NCBI GenBank assembly: GCA_002316385.1
Contig: DCDL01000063.1
Span: 31,116-38,069, forward strand
Direction: 5' to 3'
Origin: Clostridium sp. UBA1056
GTDB lineage: Bacteria > Bacillota > Clostridia > Clostridiales > Clostridiaceae
DNA length: 6,954 nt
Positions 1-5,899 of this stretch are shown in pieces. The notes under the pieces are model-generated. The model did no database searches. It saw only the letters and a list, made by a program, of their open reading frames with translations, and was not told the origin of the DNA. Position 1 is the first letter of the stretch, and every line of letters begins with the position of its first letter. Both the position numbers and the translations under genes were made by a program.

Positions 1-44
1 GTGCTTATTCAATATTTATTTAAATTAGATCATTTTGCGAAAGC
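1..44 (+). repeat. Left copy of long flanking inverted repeat (probable IS end)
   Basis: Positions 1-44 are the reverse complement of 6879-6922 with 41 of 44 bases matching. The shared core, read from the inner edge, is gctttcgcaaaatga. Inverted copies at both edges of a block of unrelated genes are what two insertion-sequence ends facing each other would look like, with the element bodies lying outside the window. The first base of the window is already inside the repeat, so the true left limit is unseen. On the minus strand a short open frame (91 down to 20) runs through the inner edge and ends LSQNDLI-stop. The right copy in the equivalent frame reads LSQNELI-stop. I do not recognise the IS family with confidence. 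Confidence 0.7.
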
Positions 45-195
45 TCCTTTGCAATAAGTTCTATATGAATACCAGGAAAATAAAACCTCATGATTTACAC
101 GATCATGGGATAAACTCTCACAGTTTTTTTATTTCATAATTTAATAATGGTGAAGAAATTTTTGCGACAGAATATAATCTTAATTTAAAAAATTA

Positions 196-226
196 TTGAC
201 CTTGACATTACGTCATGGAGTAATAT
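196..226 (+). promoter_or_regulatory. MerR-type promoter with 19-bp spacer
   Basis: The -35 hexamer TTGACC (196-201) and the -10 hexamer TAATAT (221-226) are separated by exactly 19 bp. This over-long spacing is the hallmark of promoters controlled by MerR-family activators, which untwist the DNA to realign the two hexamers. The spacer carries a dyad. Transcription would start near 233, giving a leader of about 43 nt before the regulator's ATG at 276. The promoter drives the MerR-methyltransferase gene itself, so autoregulation is expected. Confidence 0.75.
200..218 (+). promoter_or_regulatory. Probable MerR operator (dyad inside the spacer)
   Basis: CCTTGAC-ATTAC-GTCATGG is an inverted repeat with 6 of 7 arm positions matching around a 5-bp centre. 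It sits between the -35 and -10 hexamers, the usual binding position for a MerR-family dimer. The regulator encoded directly downstream is the natural candidate to bind it. Confidence 0.65.
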
Positions 227-262
227 ATATGTAACATTACTAAATAAAATTTATTTTCTTTT

Positions 263-268
263 GAGAGG
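263..268 (+). promoter_or_regulatory. RBS that sets the start of the MerR-methyltransferase gene
   Basis: GAGAGG lies 7 nt before the ATG at 276. The reading frame can be extended upstream to a TTG at 261, but that extension would contain this ribosome binding site and has none of its own. The ATG at 276 is therefore the better start. Confidence 0.7.
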
Positions 269-275
269 ATTTTTT

Positions 276-1475
276 ATGAAAGATAATTTAAAGAAACAAT
301 TTACTATTGGTGAATTTAGTAAGAAGGCAGGAGTTACTCTGAGGACTTTGAGATATTATGATAAGATTGATCTTTTAAAGCCTTCTTTTTATAATGAGTC
401 GGGGTATAGGCTTTATAGTAAGAATGATTTTCCCAAACTTCAAAAAATCTTAACTTTAAAGTTTATTGGGTTATCCTTAGATGAAATTAAAGATGTTATG
501 AAAGAGGAAGTAAAGGAAAATGATTTTGAAAAGTCATTAAAGATACAAAAGAAAATTATTAAGGAAAAAATAAATCATGAATTAAGTGTTATTCAAGCTA
601 TTGATGAGGCTTTGAAAATGATTGATACAGATAAAAATTTGAATTGGGATAAGTTTATTAACATTATAAATCTGATAAATAAAGATAATAGGTGGATGAA
701 GCAGTATATAGATGCTTCTAATTTAAAGGCAAGGATAAATATTCATGATAAGTTCAGCACTAATAAGGAAGGTTGGATGGAGTGGGTTTTTAAGCAACTA
801 CCTTTAGAGACAAATTGCAAGGTTTTAGAGCTAGGCTGTGGTGATGGCAGCTTATGGGCTAAAAATTATGACAAGATACCTAAAGAATGGGAGATACATA
901 TTACTGATTTTTCAGAAGGTATGATTGAAGATGCTAAATTAAATTTAAAGGCAGTTTTAGATAGATTTCATTTTAAGGTTGAGGATGCTGAAAATATTTC
1001 TTATGAAGATGAGACTTTTGATATAGTTATAGCGAACCACATACTATATCACTTAAATGACATAGATAAAGCACTAAGCGAAATGCAAAGAGTTCTAAAA
1101 AAGGATGGATACATTTTTATATCTACTGTTGGTGAAAATCATATGAAGGAAATGAGAGAATTTTTATCAATGGTTGATAAGGAGATATTAGAAGTTGAAA
1201 GTTTTAATTTAACAAAGAAATTTCAAATTGAAAATGGGTTAGGCATATTATCAAAATTTTTTAAAGACATAGAGTGTAATCTATATATAGATAATCTAAA
1301 AATAACAGAAAAAGAAGCCTTATTTCAATATATACTTTCTATGGAAAGCGATATAGTTAAAAAAATAAGTGCAAATAAATTGATGAAGTTAGATAAATTA
1401 CTAGAGAAAGAGTGTTTTGACAATGGGTATATATACATATCAAAGCATACAGGATATTTTAAAGGAAAAAAGTAG
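276..1475 (+). CDS. MerR-family regulator fused to a SAM-dependent methyltransferase
   Basis: A cytoplasmic protein of 399 residues with two domains. Residues 9-57 form a MerR winged helix-turn-helix (FTIGEFSKKAG, then TLRTLRYYDK and ESGYRLYS). A Lys/Glu-rich helical stretch at about 70-118 is the expected antiparallel coiled-coil dimerisation arm. After a linker, residues about 165-300 form a class I methyltransferase fold: motif I is VLELGCGDGS (183-192), the acidic residue after strand 2 is in ITDFSEGM (209-216), and FDIVIANHILYHL (248-260) plus VLKKDGYIFIS (273-283) are later motifs. The C-terminal ~100 residues are unassigned. Most MerR proteins carry a small-molecule sensor domain in this position; here a methyltransferase replaces it. 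Inference: SAM or a methylatable ligand controls activation, or the enzyme modifies the inducer. It has its own MerR-type promoter and stands 100 nt from the next gene. Domain calls are firm; the substrate is unknown. Confidence 0.88.
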   Translation: MKDNLKKQFTIGEFSKKAGVTLRTLRYYDKIDLLKPSFYNESGYRLYSKNDFPKLQKILTLKFIGLSLDEIKDVMKEEVKENDFEKSLKIQKKIIKEKINHELSVIQAIDEALKMIDTDKNLNWDKFINIINLINKDNRWMKQYIDASNLKARINIHDKFSTNKEGWMEWVFKQLPLETNCKVLELGCGDGSLWAKNYDKIPKEWEIHITDFSEGMIEDAKLNLKAVLDRFHFKVEDAENISYEDETFDIVIANHILYHLNDIDKALSEMQRVLKKDGYIFISTVGENHMKEMREFLSMVDKEILEVESFNLTKKFQIENGLGILSKFFKDIECNLYIDNLKITEKEALFQYILSMESDIVKKISANKLMKLDKLLEKECFDNGYIYISKHTGYFKGKK

Positions 1476-1575
1476 ATTTAAAAAAGACTTATGAAAATAA
1501 AGAGTCATTATTAATAAAGAAAAAAATACTACATTATTTATTAAAGTGTGACTAATTGCAAAGGGGAGATTTTAA

Positions 1576-2751
1576 ATGTCAAGAAAAATACCGTTATCAC
1601 CACCAGATATTACAGAAAGAGAAATAGAAAGTGTTGTTCAGGTTTTAAAATCAGGATGGATTACAAGTGGTCCTAAGGTTTTAGAATTTGAGCAGAAAAT
1701 AGCTGAGTACTGTGAAACTGAAAAGGCTGTGGCCTTAGGTAGTGGAACAGCTGGTATGGAGCTTATTCTAAAATTCTACGATATAAAAGAAGGGGATGAA
1801 GTAATAACCACACCTTATACTTACACTGCAAGCGCTAGCATTATTTTACATAGAGGAATAAAGCCAACCTTTGTAGATGTTGCTAAAGATAGTTTTATAA
1901 TGGATTTAGATAAATTAGAAGAGGCAATAACTGAAAAAACTAAGGCAATAATAACTGTAGATTTTGCAGGTGTTCCTGTAGATTATGATAAGGTAAAAAC
2001 AATACTTAAAAAGTTAAATAGAGAAGATATAATACTTATATCAGATTCAGCACACTCTTTTGGTGCAACTTATAAGGGCAAAAAAGTTGGATCTCAATAT
2101 GATTTCCATGTATTCTCATTTCACGCAGTTAAGAATTTAACTACAGCTGAAGGTGGAGGAATAACATTTAATAACAATAATTCTCATGGAAAAGAAGACT
2201 TATATAAAGAGTTTAAATATACAGCACTACATGGGCAAACAAAAGATGCTTTATCTAAGATGAAAGCTGGTGCTTGGCAATATGATATAGTAACAGATGG
2301 ATTTAAATGTAATATGTCTGATTTACATGCAGCTATAGGTGTGTCTCAATTAGATAGATATGAGGAAATGTTAGATAGAAGAAGAGCAATATTTGAGATT
2401 TACAACAAAGCTTTAGAAAATAAAGAGTGGGCTATAATACCTTTCTCTAAAAATGAGGAGATGGAAACATCATATCATTTATATCCATTAAGAATAAAAG
2501 GCTTTGAGGAAAGTGACAGAGCAAAGGTTATAGAAATATTAGCTAAAAAAGATATACCTACAAATGTTCACTTTATACCACTGCCAATGTTTACGCTATA
2601 TAAAAACTTAGGGTATAAAGTGGAAGATTATCCAAATGCATATAATCAATATAAAAATGAAATAACATTACCGGTGTATTCAACATTATCTTTAGAAGAT
2701 GCTAAGTATATGATAGAGGAGCTTATTAAAGCTGTAGAAGAAGTAAAATAA
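1576..2751 (+). CDS. DegT/DnrJ/EryC1/StrS-family sugar aminotransferase (PseC/ArnB-like)
   Basis: A fold-type I PLP enzyme of 391 residues, a normal length for the family, which transfers an amino group (usually from glutamate) to a keto group on a nucleotide-linked sugar. Visible signatures: GSGTAG (55-60) for cofactor phosphate binding, ISDSAHSFGATYKGK (155-169) with Asp157 facing the pyridine nitrogen, and VFSFHAVKNLTTAEGG (179-194) with Lys186 as the Schiff-base lysine and Ser181 contacting phosphate. The SFHxxKxxTxAEGG form and the VDFAGVPVD segment (128-136) resemble the PseC and ArnB branch, which aminates position 4 of UDP-4-keto sugars. The exact substrate cannot be fixed from sequence. 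The start is supported by AGGGGAG (1562-1568), 7 nt before the ATG. It is followed after 38 nt by a second aminotransferase, probably co-transcribed. The role is likely in surface polysaccharide or glycoprotein sugar synthesis. Confidence 0.87.
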   Translation: MSRKIPLSPPDITEREIESVVQVLKSGWITSGPKVLEFEQKIAEYCETEKAVALGSGTAGMELILKFYDIKEGDEVITTPYTYTASASIILHRGIKPTFVDVAKDSFIMDLDKLEEAITEKTKAIITVDFAGVPVDYDKVKTILKKLNREDIILISDSAHSFGATYKGKKVGSQYDFHVFSFHAVKNLTTAEGGGITFNNNNSHGKEDLYKEFKYTALHGQTKDALSKMKAGAWQYDIVTDGFKCNMSDLHAAIGVSQLDRYEEMLDRRRAIFEIYNKALENKEWAIIPFSKNEEMETSYHLYPLRIKGFEESDRAKVIEILAKKDIPTNVHFIPLPMFTLYKNLGYKVEDYPNAYNQYKNEITLPVYSTLSLEDAKYMIEELIKAVEEVK

Positions 2752-2789
2752 AGTTTGAATTTTAACTTACATCTAAAAAGGAGGAATTT

Positions 2790-3914
2790 ATGATGAAAGT
2801 AGGATTTTATACATCACAAAGAGAATACGAAGAGAAAATGGCTGAGTTTAATGAGGCTATGATAAATTCAATAAAAAATGGAGTTAAGACTTTAGGTGAA
2901 GATGTTATAGCTTTTGAAAAAGAAGTTCAAGACTTTGCAAAGGTAAAACACGCTATTGGTGTTGCTTCAGGGACAGATGCTTTAGTTATGGCAGCTGATA
3001 TATTAGGATATAAGGATGAAAAAGAGATAATAACATCTCCATTTACTTTCTTAGCATCTACTTCATGTATTGCAAAGCATAGAGGAAAACCAGTATTTGT
3101 AGATATAGATGAAGAAACCTTCAACATAGACACTACAAAAATAGAAGAAAAAATAACAAAAAATACAGTAGGACTACTTCCAATACATTTATTCTGCCAA
3201 ATGGCTAATATGGATGATATTATGGATATAGCAAAAAGACATAACTTATCTGTATTAGAGGATGCAGCAGAAGCTTTTGGTATGCAATGGAAAGGTAAAG
3301 GAGAGACATACAGACATGCAGGTACTATAGGTGACATGGGTATCTATTCATTCTTTCCAACTAAAACACTAGGAGCTTACGGTGACGGTGGATTAATAGT
3401 TACAAATAATGATAAACTTGAAGATATTACCAAAATGTATAGAGTTCACGGAGCTAAAAAGAAATATCACTATGAGTATATAGGATATAACTCAAGATTA
3501 GATAACATACAAGCAGCAATTTTACGTGTTAAATTAAAATATATAAATGAGGCACTAGAAAAGAGAAATCAAATCTATAACTTATACGTTGAAAGGTTAA
3601 AAGATATATCAGAAATTACCTTACACAAAATAAAAGGCGATCAAATACCTGTTTATTATGTATTTAGCATAACCTGCCATAAAAGAGATGAATTAAATCA
3701 ATACTTAAATGAGCAAGGAATAGGTACTAGCATATACTATCCAACTCCATTACATCTTCAAAAGTGCTTTAGCTACTTAGGATATAAAAAAGGAGATTTT
3801 CCAGTAGCTGAAAGAGTATCAGAAAAAATATTAGCACTGCCAATTTACCCAGAGTTAACTATAAAAGAAATAGATTATGTTTGTGAGAAAATAAGAGAAT
3901 TCTATAGAAAATAG
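2790..3914 (+). CDS. DegT/DnrJ/EryC1/StrS-family sugar aminotransferase (WbpE/FdtB-like)
   Basis: A second PLP-dependent sugar aminotransferase, 374 residues, of the same family but a different subgroup from its upstream neighbour. Signatures: ASGTDAL (59-65), VLEDAAEAFGMQWKGK (155-170) with Asp158, and IYSFFPTKTLGAYGDGG (185-201) with catalytic Lys192 and phosphate-contacting Ser187. YNSRLDNIQAAIL (233-245) is the conserved dimer and substrate region. The FFPxKxLGxYGDGG pattern is typical of enzymes such as WbpE and FdtB that aminate position 3 of keto-sugars, so the pair may act at different carbons; this is inference. AGGAGG (2779-2784) is 5 nt before the ATG at 2790 and 8 nt before a second ATG at 2793, so the protein may begin one residue later. 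No terminator is visible in the 38-nt gap upstream, suggesting one transcript with the preceding gene. Confidence 0.87.
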   Translation: MMKVGFYTSQREYEEKMAEFNEAMINSIKNGVKTLGEDVIAFEKEVQDFAKVKHAIGVASGTDALVMAADILGYKDEKEIITSPFTFLASTSCIAKHRGKPVFVDIDEETFNIDTTKIEEKITKNTVGLLPIHLFCQMANMDDIMDIAKRHNLSVLEDAAEAFGMQWKGKGETYRHAGTIGDMGIYSFFPTKTLGAYGDGGLIVTNNDKLEDITKMYRVHGAKKKYHYEYIGYNSRLDNIQAAILRVKLKYINEALEKRNQIYNLYVERLKDISEITLHKIKGDQIPVYYVFSITCHKRDELNQYLNEQGIGTSIYYPTPLHLQKCFSYLGYKKGDFPVAERVSEKILALPIYPELTIKEIDYVCEKIREFYRK

Positions 3915-3926
3915 TTATTTAGCATA

Positions 3927-4282
3927 ATGAATGATGAAACATATCATTCTGATAGAGGTGTAATATGATTATCAGAATTTATTAAGAGAAACTGTGATCT
4001 AGCACAATTTTTAAGTAAAAAAATCGATGAATCTAAAAATTTTAGGTACTGTCAACTACCAGATTAAATGTAGTTTGCTTTACCATTAATCTTGAGAATA
4101 GTAATGTTAAATTAGAGCAAATACAGCAATTTTTAAGTTTAGTTAATAAGGATGGAAGAGCATTTTTTACATGTTTATTATTTTTATTATTATTGATAGA
4201 GTTTTTGTATTCAGAAGTATTAGAAACATTAGAAGAAGTAGTTTCTTTAAGTAGAAGGTTAGAGGAATCCTTTAGGGATTAG
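3927..4282 (+). pseudogene. C-terminal remnant of a group II PLP-dependent decarboxylase
   Basis: A decayed fragment in two frames. Frame 3927-4067 has an internal TGA (3966-3968) and then reads LSEFIKRNCDLAQFLSKKID and ESKNFRYC. Frame 4046-4282 continues with LSTTRLNVVCFTINLENSNV, then EQIQQFLSLVNKDGRAFFT, and ends LSRRLEESFRD. Joined by a frameshift near 4046-4064, these resemble the C-terminal part of pyridoxal-dependent decarboxylases (the glutamate/DOPA/diaminobutyrate decarboxylase family), where a helix with DLA..L...ID is followed by a strand like RLNVVCF and then NxDGRxFFT. The catalytic lysine region is absent; such enzymes run to roughly 450-550 residues and only about 115 remain. 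The stretch after FFT is abnormally hydrophobic (CLLFLLLLIEF), suggesting further damage. The family call is from memory of the pattern, not a search. Confidence 0.55.
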
Positions 4283-4287
4283 AATCA

Positions 4288-4517
4288 ATGAAGGCTAGAA
4301 ATATGAATTAAAAAAGATGATATCTCATATTTTATGGTCTTAATTGAATTCTTTTGTATAGAAAAAAATCCTAATTCTATGGTATTGAATGAAGATTTTT
4401 CAAAAGAATGGTATAATTGATGTCTATACAAGTCATAATGAGATATTATTATCTTGGCGTATAATCATACTGAGAAGTAATATTGCATTTGAGTGGAATG
4501 AATCTGATATGTTATGA
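4288..4517 (+). pseudogene. Unrecognised broken reading frame
   Basis: Three short plus-strand segments in successive frames look coding and appear to be one decayed gene. The ATG at 4288 gives MKARNMN. A frame at 4307-4420 gives KKDDISYFMVLIEFF, then CIEKNPNS and NEDFSKEWYN-stop. A frame at 4419-4517 gives DVYTSHNEILLSWRI and AFEWNESDML-stop. The A-run at 4310-4315 and the stop at 4418-4420 are the likely frameshift points. Codon use is like that of the neighbours. I do not recognise the protein. Its position upstream of an intact hydrolase and a toxin fragment would suit a small accessory or immunity-like protein, but nothing in the sequence proves this. Confidence 0.35.
4409..4417 (+). promoter_or_regulatory. 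Candidate extended -10 promoter for the metallo-hydrolase gene
   Basis: TGGTATAAT is a perfect -10 hexamer with the TGn extension. No good -35 hexamer is present at 16-18 bp, which extended -10 promoters tolerate. It lies about 138 nt before the hydrolase start and inside a decayed frame, so transcription from here would serve only that gene. Confidence 0.3.
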
Positions 4518-4544
4518 GATTCACAGAATTTAATAATAAATATT

Positions 4545-4551
4545 GGAGGAG
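4545..4551 (+). promoter_or_regulatory. RBS that sets the start of the metallo-hydrolase gene
   Basis: GGAGGAG overlaps the theoretical upstream TTG start at 4543, which therefore cannot be used efficiently. The ATG at 4555 is 5 nt beyond GGAGG and is the preferred start. Confidence 0.75.
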
Positions 4552-4554
4552 AAA

Positions 4555-5262
4555 ATGCTTAATTTTATTGGTACTGGGAGTGCTTTTAATACAGAACTTG
4601 GCAATACAAGTGCTTTTATAAAGAATAATAATAGCTTACTTATTATTGATTGTGGTGGAACTGTTTTTCATAGATTACAAGAATTAAATTTATTTGATAA
4701 ACTTGAAAATTTGTATATTATTATAACTCATACACATCCTGACCATGTTGGAAGCCTTGGCGAGGTAATATTTTATTCATATTATATTTTGAAACGTAGA
4801 CCAACTATTTTCTTTCCTAAAAAGGAACTAATTGAAGGCTTTCTAACGAATATAGGTGTAAGTGCTGAAATGTATAAACTCAATAGTTTTGAGAGAATAG
4901 ATGTTAATGATACTCAATTTGGGAAGTTCAGTATAGAATTTTTGCCTGTTTCCCATGTTGATACAATACCAGCATATGGATTTGTAATGAAATTAAATGA
5001 GAAATTATTTTACTTTAGTGGTGATGCAAATAACATAAGTAGCAAAGTTATTAATAGGATCTTGAATGGAGAAATTAATAGGGTTTATCAAGATACCTGT
5101 GGATTAGACTATGAAGGAAATAATCATTTATCACTAAGAAAACTTTGTAATATAGTGCCACAGGAATTTAGATATAAGTTTTATTGTATGCATCTTGATA
5201 AACATATAACAGAGAAAGAAATAAAAGAGAATGGGTTTAATGTTGCTAGGATATATAAATAA
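4555..5262 (+). CDS. MBL-fold metallo-hydrolase (RNase Z-like type)
   Basis: A 235-residue, probably cytoplasmic protein with the metallo-beta-lactamase fold and no signal peptide. The N-terminal strand ends in GTGSAF (6-11), typical of the RNase Z/Lactamase_B_2 side of the superfamily. The metal motif is complete: ITHTHPDHVGSL (57-68), giving His59, His61, Asp63 and His64. Further ligand candidates are His134 (PVSHVDT), Asp157 (YFSGDANN), His191 (NNHLSLRKL) and His213 (YCMHLDKH). These residues predict a dinuclear zinc site and hydrolysis, often of phosphodiester or related ester bonds. Length is short for a housekeeping tRNA RNase Z (around 300 residues), and no exosite arm is evident, so a specialised hydrolase is more likely. 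Upstream is gene debris, downstream a decayed toxin fragment. The substrate is unknown. Confidence 0.85.
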   Translation: MLNFIGTGSAFNTELGNTSAFIKNNNSLLIIDCGGTVFHRLQELNLFDKLENLYIIITHTHPDHVGSLGEVIFYSYYILKRRPTIFFPKKELIEGFLTNIGVSAEMYKLNSFERIDVNDTQFGKFSIEFLPVSHVDTIPAYGFVMKLNEKLFYFSGDANNISSKVINRILNGEINRVYQDTCGLDYEGNNHLSLRKLCNIVPQEFRYKFYCMHLDKHITEKEIKENGFNVARIYK

Positions 5263-5306
5263 TCTAACTACAAAATTGCCATTAATATGACTACAAAAAA
5301 ATTTAG

Positions 5307-5337
5307 ATATACTGTAGAAGTGCAAAATTCAGTATAT
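5307..5337 (+). repeat. Perfect 8-bp inverted repeat after the hydrolase gene
   Basis: ATATACTG (5307-5314) and CAGTATAT (5330-5337) are exact reverse complements separated by 15 nt. They lie 45 nt after the hydrolase stop. The stem is AT-rich and not followed by a clean T-run, so it is a poor rho-independent terminator; it might slow transcription or be a protein-binding site. Confidence 0.35.
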
Positions 5338-5692
5338 TGTATAATTTTAGATGTAACTCAATATATGATAACATACTGCATTATATTATCATAGTAGGAG
5401 GAGTGAAGAACACCATAAAAGCCTGTGTAGGATACTCTATGACAGGAGAAAAACTGACAACAGGTGAAAGATTACTTGTAGGGGGTTTAGGAGTAGCTTC
5501 AGTAATCATAGATGTTTTTACATTTGGAATTGGAAAGATGTATCTGCAGCTGCATATGCCGAACAATTTGCTTCATTAAGACCTGGCTTAGATAAAACTA
5601 GACAGTTAGTTGAAGATATTGCTGTTCAAATTGATCAGACATTACGATCTGCTCAGGATTTAGACGACAGTATTGCAAGTCAGCTAAGATAA
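5337..5692 (+). pseudogene. Fragment of a polymorphic toxin with a pre-toxin TG domain
   Basis: The frame open from 5337 to 5579 becomes recognisable from about 5394: VGGVKNTIKACVGY, then TGEKLTTGERLLVGGLGVAS and VIIDVFTFG. The TGExLxxGERLL pattern, preceded by a VKxxIxA helix and followed by a glycine-rich hydrophobic helix, is the PT-TG (pre-toxin) domain. That domain sits between the secretion or delivery region and the C-terminal toxic domain in many polymorphic toxins, including LXG-type substrates of type VII secretion in Firmicutes. Near 5530 the coding signal moves to the -1 frame and continues KDVSAAAYAEQFASLRPG, then KTRQLVEDIAVQ and ends SIASQLR-stop at 5690-5692. The latter part is helical and Gln/Asp-rich. 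There is no N-terminal delivery domain, no plausible start codon with a spaced RBS, and no catalytic toxin domain, so this is a remnant. Family assignment of the TG part is fairly firm; the tail is unassigned. Confidence 0.6.
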
Positions 5693-5697
5693 TAAAT

Positions 5698-5739
5698 AAA
5701 AGGGTACAACCATATGGATTTGTACTCCTTTTTATTTTT
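5698..5739 (+). terminator. Rho-independent terminator, possibly bidirectional
   Basis: AAAAGG-GTACAA (5698-5709) pairs with TTGTAC-T-CCTTTT (5720-5732) with a single bulged T and a 10-nt loop, followed by a T-rich tail (TTTTTATTTTT, 5729-5739). It begins 6 nt after the stop of the toxin fragment. Read on the minus strand the stem is followed by CCCTTTTATTTATT, so it could also stop transcription arriving from the convergent channel gene. Confidence 0.75.
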
Positions 5740-5899
5740 GTTTTAACATGTTGAGTGCGTTAATTTACTAGCACAACGAGTTAAATTATTTAATTTTTTA
5801 CTTGTAGAAATATAAGGTAATAGCTTGTAATTATCAAGAAATTTTATAACTTTCTCATTCTCCAATCACATATCCTCACGACTCCATTAAATATAGATT

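Noticed and set aside
87..109. Hairpin CTCATGAT...ATCATGGG as a terminator
   Set aside because: The stem is about 8 bp including a wobble pair, but the T-run (124-130) begins 14 nt later, too far for an intrinsic terminator.
1476..1575. Riboswitch or terminator between the regulator and the aminotransferases
   Set aside because: Only a 4-bp GACT/AGTC pairing is visible, and no conserved RNA motif.
2927..3337. Open frame of 136 codons on the minus strand
   Set aside because: It lies entirely antisense to the second aminotransferase, whose family motifs are complete, and its translation has no recognisable features.
3926..3950. Hairpin around AATGAT...ATCATT as a terminator of the aminotransferase unit
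   Set aside because: A 6-7 bp AT-rich stem with no following T-run, lying within the coding-like frame of the decarboxylase remnant.
5134..5325. Short minus-strand open frame opposite the end of the hydrolase gene
   Set aside because: Mostly antisense to a well-supported gene, with no motif.
5381..5566. Minus-strand open frame opposite the toxin fragment
   Set aside because: The plus strand has the recognisable pre-toxin TG pattern, so the minus frame is its shadow.
5770..5880. Minus-strand frame of about 40 codons between the terminator and the channel gene (includes KFLDNYKLLPYIS)
   Set aside because: Codon use looks plausible, but there is no start codon with a ribosome binding site and no recognised family; it cannot be told from chance.
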